Shown piece by piece: positions 1 through 5,482 of a stretch of DNA of 8,304 nt. The translations under genes were made by a program, and so were the position numbers. This DNA is from Anaerolineales bacterium. GTDB lineage: Bacteria; Chloroflexota; Anaerolineae; Epilineales; JAANWY01. Each line of letters opens with the position of its first letter. Within the stretch, counting starts at the first letter, position 1. Below the pieces are notes generated by a model, which was not told where the DNA came from, ran no database searches, and saw only the letters and a program-made list of their open reading frames with translations. The stretch lies in assembly GCA_018263655.1 (NCBI GenBank), contig JAANWY010000249.1, forward strand, positions 1 through 8,304, written 5' to 3'.

Positions 1-33
1 ATGCGGCGCGTGTGAAAACACCGATCTTCGAGA

Positions 34-90
34 AACCCGCACCCTTCGATACGGCTTGCACATACGTTCCAGCCTACTCAGGATGCTAGC
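34..90 (+). repeat. Dispersed repeat, copy A
   Basis: Copy A carries two conserved arms. The left arm (34-53) contains CCGCACCCTTCGATACG, and the right arm (74-90) contains CTACTCAGGATGCTAGC. Both arms match copy B exactly in inverted orientation at 5384-5403 and 5358-5374, and nearly match copy C at 5430-5480. The centre between the arms differs in length and sequence among copies. Here it starts with GGCT and ends with AGCC, which can pair. The element begins 27 bp past the nagB copy 1 stop codon, and nothing else gene-like lies in 1-117. It resembles REP-type intergenic repeats seen in many bacterial genomes; family assignment is inference. Confidence 0.8.
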
Positions 91-117
91 CTCACCTCGC
101 AAACAGGACACTTTACT

Positions 118-903
118 CTAGCCGGCTACGTCAGGATAGACCTGAGCAGCCGAGTCGGCATCCAGGAACAGATGGGCGTGCGGGGATTGGCGTAAAATCG
201 ACGCCGGACAGTCCTCGGTGACGGGCCCTTCCAGCGCCTCGACCACAGCCGGCGCTTTCCGCGCTTCCGGCACGATGGCCAGCACACGATCAGCCGCCAG
301 CAAGGCTGGAATGGTGAGCGTGATCGCGTGGGTCGGGACGGCGTCGAGGTCGGGGAAATGGCCTTCGCCCACCTGCTGCCGGCGGGATACTTCATCCAAC
401 TCCACCACCTTCACCCACACCGGATCGTCGAAATCGGCAAACGGCGGATCGTTGAAGGCCAGATGCCCGTTTTCCCCGAAGCCGAGGGCACACAGATCCG
501 CTGGATGTGCTCGCAGCAGCTCCTCGTACGCCTTGCAAGCCGCGTCCACATCTTCGGGATGCGAGGGCACCGCATAGAACGCTTTCACATCGACGTAGTC
601 GAGGAAATGGCGCTGCAGAAATAGCGGAAAGCTGGCCGGATGCTCGGGATCAATGCCGATGTATTCGTCCATGTGGAAGACGTTGACCTTCGACCAGTCA
701 ATGTCCATCTCGCGCAACGCAGCCAGGAAAGTGATCTGAGAGTTGCCCGTCGCCACGATGATGTTGGCTTCCCCCTTCCCCCGAATGGTCTGCTGGATGA
801 CCTCCGCAGCCTCTTCAGCAGCCGCCTGGCCCATTTCCTCATTCGTTTGATAGACACTGACCTGCAAGTCTTCGATTTTGGTTTTGTGAAGTGGGGCTGT
901 CAA
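118..903 (-). CDS. nagB: Glucosamine-6-phosphate deaminase family protein (NagB paralogue, copy 1)
   Basis: A 261-residue protein of the NagB / 6-phosphogluconolactonase-like fold, predicted to convert glucosamine-6-phosphate to fructose-6-phosphate plus ammonia in the cytoplasm. Visible landmarks are a phosphate-binding-type loop ATGNSQ (51-56), HMDEY with the catalytic-type Asp at 79, GFGENGH (141-147) with the active-site His at 147, FNDPP (150-154), GEGHF (179-183) and the EARKA lysine at 216. Relative to E. coli NagB, the Asp of GEDGH is Asn here, as in several Firmicutes enzymes, and the Glu of FNEP is Asp. I chose TTG at 903 because a perfect AAGGAGG lies 8 nt upstream; an in-frame GTG at 945 would lengthen the protein by 14 residues without such a site. 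The other nagB at 1791-2564 is about 60% identical by eye and aligns from this start. The gene lies 66 bp past the toxin stop, with no clear promoter of its own. A related sugar-phosphate isomerase/deaminase activity is possible. Confidence 0.9.
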   Translation of the reverse strand: MTAPLHKTKIEDLQVSVYQTNEEMGQAAAEEAAEVIQQTIRGKGEANIIVATGNSQITFLAALREMDIDWSKVNVFHMDEYIGIDPEHPASFPLFLQRHFLDYVDVKAFYAVPSHPEDVDAACKAYEELLRAHPADLCALGFGENGHLAFNDPPFADFDDPVWVKVVELDEVSRRQQVGEGHFPDLDAVPTHAITLTIPALLAADRVLAIVPEARKAPAVVEALEGPVTEDCPASILRQSPHAHLFLDADSAAQVYPDVAG

Positions 904-911
904 GCTGAATT

Positions 912-918
912 CCTCCTT
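912..918 (-). promoter_or_regulatory. Strong ribosome binding site deciding the nagB copy 1 start
   Basis: On the minus strand this reads AAGGAGG, a perfect anti-16S match, 8 nt before TTG at 901-903. It lies inside the longer open frame that begins with GTG at 945, so it argues for the shorter protein. It is one of the two clearest Shine-Dalgarno sites in the window; the other precedes the 116-aa gene. Confidence 0.8.
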
Positions 919-927
919 GTCGCTACG

Positions 928-967
928 CAACTCGACTTCGATCACAGAAAACTACCGGTCGAAGTTG
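928..967 (-). other. Intergenic hairpin between toxin and nagB copy 1
   Basis: The plus-strand arms CAACTCGAC (928-936) and GTCGAAGTTG (958-967) pair over 9 bp with one bulged base, leaving a 21-nt loop. A competing 7-bp pairing exists between ACTTCGA (935-941) and TCGAAGT (959-965). The hairpin starts 2 nt after the toxin stop codon and ends 9 nt before the nagB ribosome binding site. No T-run follows it on the minus strand, so it does not look like an intrinsic terminator. It may act in mRNA processing or stability, which is inference. Confidence 0.4.
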
Positions 968-969
968 AG

Positions 970-1251
970 TCAATATGCCTTATCGAAATCAGCGTGACTA
1001 CCGATAAACACCCAGACGTAGGTATCCCCATCGATGAAGCAGGTGGCACGATAGTCACGGGTGATGCGGAATTCATGATGGGGATGGGATAAATGAGCAG
1101 TACTTTGCACCACCCCACGATGAAAAGAAGGGTGATTGGGGTTTACCTTGAACAGTTCGAACTTGCGTCGCGCGATTTCCTGAATGTGGGACGGCAACCG
1201 CTCAAACAGCTTCTGAAACTGACGTGTGCGGACCGGCTTTACGCCGGCCAT
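970..1251 (-). CDS. RelE/HigB-like mRNA interferase toxin
   Basis: A compact basic protein of 93 residues. The N-terminal helical part has RQFQKLFERLP (10-20) and IARRKFELFKVNP (26-38). It is followed by a beta-rich core: EFRITRDYRATCFIDGD (60-76), then the terminal strand VWVFIGSHADFDK (79-91). This pattern (helices, then R.T.DYRA...GD...W..IGSHADYD) is the one I know from RelE/ParE-superfamily ribosome-dependent mRNA endonucleases, whose activity arrests translation until neutralised by the antitoxin. Length fits the family. The ATG lies inside the end of the upstream gene (13-bp overlap), the usual arrangement for translational coupling of antitoxin and toxin. The catalytic residues of this subfamily are variable, so I do not claim specific ones. 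It could be an inactive or orphan member, but the frame is intact. Confidence 0.82.
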   Translation of the reverse strand: MAGVKPVRTRQFQKLFERLPSHIQEIARRKFELFKVNPNHPSFHRGVVQSTAHLSHPHHEFRITRDYRATCFIDGDTYVWVFIGSHADFDKAY

Positions 1252-1709
1252 TCTTCAACCTGCCCAGCTTCATACTCAGCCTGGGCCCGCTCAGCCAGAA
1301 GACGATATGTCTCCGACTCGTAGAATGTCTGGTCGTCCTGTACTAGCCGGCGGGCGTGGGCACAGATTTCCCCCAGCGCCTGGTGGCCCTTGATTTCATG
1401 CCCTCTGTCTTGGACCATTCTGGTCACCGCGCGCAACTCATTGCACAGAGCAAGAAATTGCTGGAACAAGGCAGCTAACTCCACTTCGATCTCCTCGTAG
1501 GGATAGTCCTCCGAGGTGGCCGCAAGCAAGCTATGCTGTTCATCGCAGCGTCGCAACGTGGCGAAGAGGTCTATAGTGTCCTGAACCAAGCTCTCGACAT
1601 CTTCCGCCAGAGAGGGCAGCACATCGCCGTTTTCCATCACCGAAGCAACCAGATCAAGCGCATCCTCCAGATATTTCTCCTTGGCTCTGGCAATTTGAAG
1701 TGTGGTCAT
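1239..1709 (-). CDS. Putative antitoxin, unrecognised all-helical protein
   Basis: A protein of 156 residues, acidic, with predicted long helices across most of its length, for example 1-25, 34-55, 71-103 and 108-143. I do not recognise a DNA-binding fold (no ribbon-helix-helix, HTH, AbrB or Phd pattern is evident). The antitoxin role rests on position: it precedes a RelE-like gene, overlaps it by 13 bp, and ends in an acidic tail LAERAQAEYEAGQVEEWPA of the kind that often wraps a toxin. I chose ATG at 1709 (MTTLQ) because GGGA lies 6 nt upstream. The frame stays open to 1790, but that longer form would start inside the promoter. An alternative ATG at 1721 has its purines too close. Its length is large for an antitoxin. 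It could instead be an unrelated regulator or chaperone-like partner. Confidence 0.7.
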   Translation of the reverse strand: MTTLQIARAKEKYLEDALDLVASVMENGDVLPSLAEDVESLVQDTIDLFATLRRCDEQHSLLAATSEDYPYEEIEVELAALFQQFLALCNELRAVTRMVQDRGHEIKGHQALGEICAHARRLVQDDQTFYESETYRLLAERAQAEYEAGQVEEWPA

Positions 1710-1761
1710 GGTCAATCCCATCCCTTCCCGAGATTTTCTCTGAACCCCACCTGGCAAGCGG

Positions 1762-1790
1762 ATTATAGCACCCCGTGGCGGACGGGTCAA
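1762..1790 (-). promoter_or_regulatory. Near-consensus sigma-70 promoter of the toxin-antitoxin pair
   Basis: On the minus strand TTGACC (1785-1790) is followed after exactly 17 bp by TATAAT (1762-1767), a perfect -10 and a five-of-six -35. It begins one base after the nagB copy 2 stop codon and lies 52 bp upstream of the antitoxin ATG, so transcription would start near 1755. It should drive the antitoxin and toxin, and possibly nagB copy 1 beyond them. This is the best promoter-like sequence I found in the window. Confidence 0.75.
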
Positions 1791-2564
1791 TCATTGAGCG
1801 CTCGAGTCCTGATCGAGATAGAGCCGCGCGTGAGGCGTCCGTCGCAAGATCGATCCAGGTCGCGCCTCGTCGATGGGTTTCTTCAGGCATGCGCGCACGG
1901 CTTCGGCCTTGCGGGCCTCCGGCACGATGGCCAGCACGTGCTCAGGGGCCAACAACGCTGGAATGGTCAAGGTGATAGCCTGGTCCGGCACGTCGTCGAC
2001 GGACTCAAAATGCCCCTCGCCCGTCACTTGGCGCTTGCTCTCCTCGGCTAGCGTCACCACCTTCACCCACGCCGGATCGTCGAAGTCGGCGAAGGGCGGA
2101 TCGTTAAAGGCCATGTGGCCGTTTTCGCCCCAACCCAGCCCGACGAGGTCGGCGGGATGTTGGCGCAGAAGGGCTTCGTACTCGCGGCACGCTGCCTCGG
2201 CGTCGGCCGGCTGCGCCGGCACCGGATGAAACGAGCGTGGTTCCACGAAATCGAGAAGCTGTTCGCGCAGGAAACGCGAAATGCACGCCTTGTGGTCCGG
2301 ATCGATGCCGAGGTACTCGTCCATGTGAAACACGTTGACCTTTGACCAGCCGATGCCGTCGAGCTCACGCAGGGCGTGCCAGTACGTGAGCTGCGAATTG
2401 CCGCCGGCCAGAATGATGTTGGCCTCACCTCTCTCAGCAATCGCAGCGTTGATGATTTCTCGCGTGTCCAACGCCGCCGCAAGCCCCAGGCCTTCACTGC
2501 TCGCGTAGACAGCGACTGGCAATTGGTCAACCTTCATCGTCTTGATCGGTTCTGGTTTGTTCAT
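1791..2564 (-). CDS. nagB: Glucosamine-6-phosphate deaminase (NagB, copy 2, nagA-linked)
   Basis: A cytoplasmic NagB-family protein of 257 residues, expected to deaminate and isomerise glucosamine-6-phosphate to fructose-6-phosphate. Landmarks are AGGNSQ (53-58), HMDEY with Asp82, GWGENGH (144-150) with His150, FNDPP (153-157), GEGHF (182-186) and EARKA with Lys219. It shares with copy 1 the Asn-for-Asp and Asp-for-Glu changes relative to the E. coli GEDGH...FNEP motif, so these are subfamily traits and not decay. I chose ATG at 2564 because the copy 1 start aligns there and AAGGAA lies upstream, though its spacing is long (about 14 nt). The open frame extends to 2612, which would overlap nagA. 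The gene starts 23 bp after the nagA stop, so the two are probably one operon, and NagA product would feed directly into this enzyme. Confidence 0.92.
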   Translation of the reverse strand: MNKPEPIKTMKVDQLPVAVYASSEGLGLAAALDTREIINAAIAERGEANIILAGGNSQLTYWHALRELDGIGWSKVNVFHMDEYLGIDPDHKACISRFLREQLLDFVEPRSFHPVPAQPADAEAACREYEALLRQHPADLVGLGWGENGHMAFNDPPFADFDDPAWVKVVTLAEESKRQVTGEGHFESVDDVPDQAITLTIPALLAPEHVLAIVPEARKAEAVRACLKKPIDEARPGSILRRTPHARLYLDQDSSAQ

Positions 2565-2587
2565 TAGTCTAAAATCCGTTCCTTTTC

Positions 2588-3793
2588 TCAATCCGCTGTA
2601 GTGTACACCCACCGCCCGCCGATCAGCGTGCGCCAGGCGGTGAAATCGTCGTTGAAAATGGCGATGTCGGCATCCTTGCCAGCCTCCAGGCTCCCCTTCT
2701 CACCATCCACCCCGATGACGCGCGCCGGCGTCAGGCTCACCATGCGAACGGCTTCGACCAGCGGCACGCCGACGACGTCGGTCAGGATGGGGATCATTTC
2801 GTTCAGCAGGGTGGTGCTGCCGGCAAACGACGAGCGATCCAGCATCATGCCCACGCCATCGCCAACTTCGTACTCCATCTCCCCCATGCGGAAGCGGGAC
2901 CCTTCAGGCAGGCCAGTGCCGCTGCTGGCATCGGAAATGATGCACAGGCGATCGGGGCCGATGCACTTGTAAGCCAGCTTCATCAGCGTGGGCGGCAGGT
3001 GCTTGTTGTCGGCGATCATCTCCACCGTGAGGTCGTCGTAGGTGAGCGAGACCTCCAGCAAGCCAGGCTTGCGCCAAGGACCTTCTTTTGTAGTCGTCGA
3101 CTGGGCGCTCCAGATGTGGATGATGTGGTGCAAGCCGGCGTCGATGACGGAAACGCTCTCTTCCTCTTTCGCCAAGCTGTGGCCGGCGGCCGGCACAATC
3201 CCCAAGTCGACGAGTCGCCTGGTTAGCTCGACGGCGCCCGGCAGCTCTGGCGCGTAGCTCATGGTTGTGACGACGTCGTGGTATTTTAGCAACTGCTCGG
3301 CAGTGCCATCGTCGGGGTTACGGATGTTGGCTGAGTCCTGCGCACCGGCCTGCGCCACGTTGAAGTAGGGGCCTTCTACGTGCACACCCAGGACCTGAGC
3401 ACCCTCGTGCGGTTCTTGCATCCACTGCCGGCTGAACTCAAGGCACTCGACCAGATCAAGGATAGGAGCTGTGGTTGTGGTTGCCAACAGGCTGGTCACA
3501 CCCCGCTGCACCTGTTCCTCGGTGATGGTGGCGAAGGCCTCGGCGGTTGATTCATTGAAGGTGTGACCCAGCGCACCGTGGGTGTGGATGTCGATCAGAC
3601 CCGGCGCGATATAGCGGTCACCGACGTCGATTTTTTCGATTTCGGTGCCCAGAGCGCCGGCCTCGACGATGCCGGCGATTTTCCTGCCTTCAACGACGAC
3701 GGCTTTGCCGGCCACGATTTCGTCGGGCAAAATCACCCGCCCGTTGATCAGAGCGAATCGTTCCTGCGGTTGTTCCCGGCTATTGTCCATCAT
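2588..3793 (-). CDS. nagA: N-acetylglucosamine-6-phosphate deacetylase, divergent subfamily
   Basis: An amidohydrolase-superfamily protein of 401 residues, predicted to remove the N-acetyl group from GlcNAc-6-phosphate or a related sugar. Visible are the HTHG metal motif (His70, His72), HVEGPY with the metal Glu at 140, GHS with His205, HIIHIW with metal His226, ADNKH with His265, and ISDAS with catalytic-type Asp288. The substrate-contact motifs differ from canonical NagA: GAQ (150-152) replaces GAH, and HIWSAQ (226-231) replaces HLFNAM, so the Asn and Met are lost. A conserved-looking WRKPGLLE stretch follows. Start is uncertain. ATG codons at 3793 and 3790 are preceded by AGGAG at 15 to 18 nt, and the frame continues to a TTG at 3820. 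NagA followed at 23 bp by NagB is the classic pairing. Length is close to the usual 380-400. Substrate could be another acetamido sugar. Confidence 0.9.
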   Translation of the reverse strand: MMDNSREQPQERFALINGRVILPDEIVAGKAVVVEGRKIAGIVEAGALGTEIEKIDVGDRYIAPGLIDIHTHGALGHTFNESTAEAFATITEEQVQRGVTSLLATTTTAPILDLVECLEFSRQWMQEPHEGAQVLGVHVEGPYFNVAQAGAQDSANIRNPDDGTAEQLLKYHDVVTTMSYAPELPGAVELTRRLVDLGIVPAAGHSLAKEEESVSVIDAGLHHIIHIWSAQSTTTKEGPWRKPGLLEVSLTYDDLTVEMIADNKHLPPTLMKLAYKCIGPDRLCIISDASSGTGLPEGSRFRMGEMEYEVGDGVGMMLDRSSFAGSTTLLNEMIPILTDVVGVPLVEAVRMVSLTPARVIGVDGEKGSLEAGKDADIAIFNDDFTAWRTLIGGRWVYTTAD

Positions 3794-3866
3794 ATCCAGA
3801 ACACGAGTCTCCTGATACAATCAAGTTTGTCGCTCACCTCGGCATGATAACCACGGATCCGCAGGA

Positions 3867-3936
3867 AACCGCGGATTAGTAGCGGAACCGCAGATTCAAG
3901 CACATCTGATCCGCGATTTCCCGTCTATCCGCGGTT
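3867..3936. repeat. GC-rich hairpin repeat overlapping a sulfatase 3' end
   Basis: Outer arms AACCGCGGAT (3867-3876) and ATCCGCGGTT (3927-3936) are perfect 10-bp complements. Inside, GCGGA (3882-3886) pairs with TCCGC (3910-3914), and CAGAT (3891-3895) pairs with ATCTG (3904-3908) around an 8-nt loop. Related words (CCACGGATCC at 3851, ACCGCAGATT at 3887, ATCCGCGATT at 3909) show it is built from a degenerate GC-rich unit like the ATCCGCGGATT-type repeats common in environmental bacterial genomes. The right arm lies inside the coding end of sulfatase 1, encoding its last residues and stop. Most of 3821-3924 is this element. I saw no convincing nagA promoter there. Confidence 0.65.
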
Positions 3937-5340
3937 GTAATCCGGTCCCACGGGGGCGAAGCGGAACATGCCATACTGCGCTTGGTACATATTGAAATCG
4001 TCGGTTTTGCGGACGATGTCCCACATCCGGCCGGCCATCTCCTCGAGCACCGACCGATAAGCGGGATCGCCGGCCAAGTTCCGCAGTTCGTGCGGGTCTG
4101 CAGCGAGGTCGTGCAGCTCGTCCTCGTCGAAGCCGTTGAAGACGTACTTGTAATTATCGCGCCACAGCGTGCGCTGGGTATAGAAGAAGCGCTGGCCGTG
4201 CATTTCGGCGAAGGCTTCGGATTGCCATGCGGGATCGTCGGACTGCAGCAGTGGCAGCAGCGAGCGGCCTTGGCAAGGGAACTCGCCGGCGGCGGTGAGC
4301 TCCACCAGCGTTGGCGCCAAATCGATCAGGCTGACGACCTGTTCGACTTGCCGGCCGGCGGGCACACCAGGGCCACGCATAATCAGCGGCACGCGGTACG
4401 CTCCCTCGAAAGCCGGCACGCCCTTCAGCATCAGCCGATGGGCCCCCATGTAGTCGCCGTGGTCCGAGAGAAAGACGACGACCGTGTTGTCGACCTGTCC
4501 CAACTCGTCCAGCATATCCAAGATGCGCCCAACCTGATCGTCCACCAGCGAGCAAAAAGCATAGTAACAGGTCGTTGCCTCGGCGAACTGGGGCCAGTCA
4601 AGGCTGTCCCACACGCGCTGGATGCGGCGGTAGATGGCCGGCCGATCCGACAGGTCGTCGTCGAAGCTGGGCGGACGTGGGATGTCGGCCGGATCGTAGC
4701 GTGCGTAGTATTCGCGTGGTGCGACGTACGGATCGTGGGGTGCCTCGGTGCTGAGGAATAGCGCCCAGGGCCGGCTGGGATCGTCGCGAACCGCCTGCCG
4801 CAGGAAGTCGACGCCGTCAGAATACAATCGATACTCCGGTGTCGTCTCAGTCGGTTGATCGACCACTCCGTAGAGCAGAAAATCGCGGTAGCCCTTCTGC
4901 GAGACGACGCCGCACGGCGACATGTCCTCATCCCGCTGAACGAGCCCCTGTAACTGATGGTATTGCTCGACCTCGTAGGTGTCGAATCCGAAATCCTCCA
5001 GCCGGCCGCTGCGCTCGATGTGCCACTTGCCGAAGTAGCCGGTGTGATAGCCAGCCTCCTGCAACGTCTGGCTCCAGAAGGGTAAGTTCGGCTTCAGCTT
5101 CGCACGGTAGGCCTCGACAGTGTGGGTGCAGTCGACCATGCCGTGGCTGTGAGGCAGCAAGCCCGTCATCAGGCTGGCCCGCGTGGGGGAGCAGATGGGG
5201 TTGGGGGCATAGCAGCGCGTGAACTGGGTGCCGGCTGCCGCCAGCGCTTCGACGTTCGGCATCTGACAAGCAGTCTGTGGCTCGACGGTGTCGGCGCGCT
5301 GTTGGTCGGTGATCAGAAAAAGCAGGTTGGGTCGGCCCAT
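3925..5340 (-). CDS. Type I (formylglycine) sulfatase 1
   Basis: An arylsulfatase-superfamily hydrolase of 471 residues that should cleave a sulfate ester. The sulfatase signature CSPTRASLMTG (50-60) has Cys50 in C-x-P-x-R, to be converted to formylglycine by a maturase not encoded here. Other landmarks are N-terminal metal residues in ITDQQR (Asp12, Gln13), the second signature GYHTGYFGKWH (97-107) with Lys105 and His107, EAPHDP with His202, LSDHGD with Asp293 and His294, and Lys306 in MLKG. All main catalytic positions are therefore present. No signal peptide is seen: the protein starts directly with MGRPNLLFLITD, so it is probably cytoplasmic. The Shine-Dalgarno is weak. The upstream 142 bp is mostly the inverted-repeat element, and downstream lies nagA after about 130 bp. 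The substrate cannot be assigned from sequence alone; the neighbours suggest a sulfated amino sugar. The final codons come from the repeat at 3867-3936. Confidence 0.93.
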   Translation of the reverse strand: MGRPNLLFLITDQQRADTVEPQTACQMPNVEALAAAGTQFTRCYAPNPICSPTRASLMTGLLPHSHGMVDCTHTVEAYRAKLKPNLPFWSQTLQEAGYHTGYFGKWHIERSGRLEDFGFDTYEVEQYHQLQGLVQRDEDMSPCGVVSQKGYRDFLLYGVVDQPTETTPEYRLYSDGVDFLRQAVRDDPSRPWALFLSTEAPHDPYVAPREYYARYDPADIPRPPSFDDDLSDRPAIYRRIQRVWDSLDWPQFAEATTCYYAFCSLVDDQVGRILDMLDELGQVDNTVVVFLSDHGDYMGAHRLMLKGVPAFEGAYRVPLIMRGPGVPAGRQVEQVVSLIDLAPTLVELTAAGEFPCQGRSLLPLLQSDDPAWQSEAFAEMHGQRFFYTQRTLWRDNYKYVFNGFDEDELHDLAADPHELRNLAGDPAYRSVLEEMAGRMWDIVRKTDDFNMYQAQYGMFRFAPVGPDYNRG

Positions 5341-5357
5341 TCGTTAGCAACTCAAAC

Positions 5358-5480
5358 GCTAGCATCCTGAGTAGGCCGCAGGCCGTATCGAAGGGTGCGG
5401 GTTCCACGATGGCATGTTGCTGTGCCAGAGCCGCACCCTTCGATACGCACTCCACTTCGTTTCGCGCTACTCAGGATGCT
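5358..5480. repeat. Inverted pair of the dispersed repeat (copies B and C)
   Basis: Copy B (5358-5403, inverted relative to copy A) and copy C (5430-5480, same orientation as A) face each other. Outer arms AGCATCCTGAGTAG (5361-5374) and CTACTCAGGATGCT (5467-5480) are perfect over 14 bp. Inner arms CGTATCGAAGGGTGCGG (5384-5400) and CCGCACCCTTCGATACG (5431-5447) are perfect over 17 bp. Unpaired centres of 9 and 19 nt separate them, and a 30-nt loop sits at the middle. The whole could fold into a long cruciform or RNA hairpin. It begins 2 bp after the sulfatase 2 stop and ends 17 bp before the sulfatase 1 start, so it fills almost the whole intergenic space. No T-run marks it as a simple terminator. 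There are no coding signs. Confidence 0.88.
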
Positions 5481-5482
5481 GT

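Noticed and set aside
10..21. Small GTGT-GAAA-ACAC hairpin near the window edge
   Set aside because: The stem has only 4 bp with no T-run, too short to call a terminator or RNA element.
1710..1792. 8-bp direct repeat GATTGACC (minus strand) at the -35 box and again next to the antitoxin start
   Set aside because: Eight bases at 75-bp spacing can easily be chance; there is no dyad symmetry to suggest an operator.
3807..3822. Small inverted repeat around TGATACAATCA overlapping the AGGAG before nagA
   Set aside because: The stem is about 6 bp with a 3-nt loop, and the nagA start is itself uncertain, so a regulatory role is not supportable.
3821..3924. Possible nagA promoter (TTGAAT with a TAATCC-like -10, or TATCAT)
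   Set aside because: The spacers are wrong (about 15 bp) or the -35 is missing, and the sequence is dominated by the hairpin repeat.
3982..4761. Long plus-strand open frame of 259 codons opposite sulfatase 1
   Set aside because: It lies wholly antisense to a sulfatase with intact motifs; its translation shows no recognisable domain, and such antisense frames are common in GC-rich genes.
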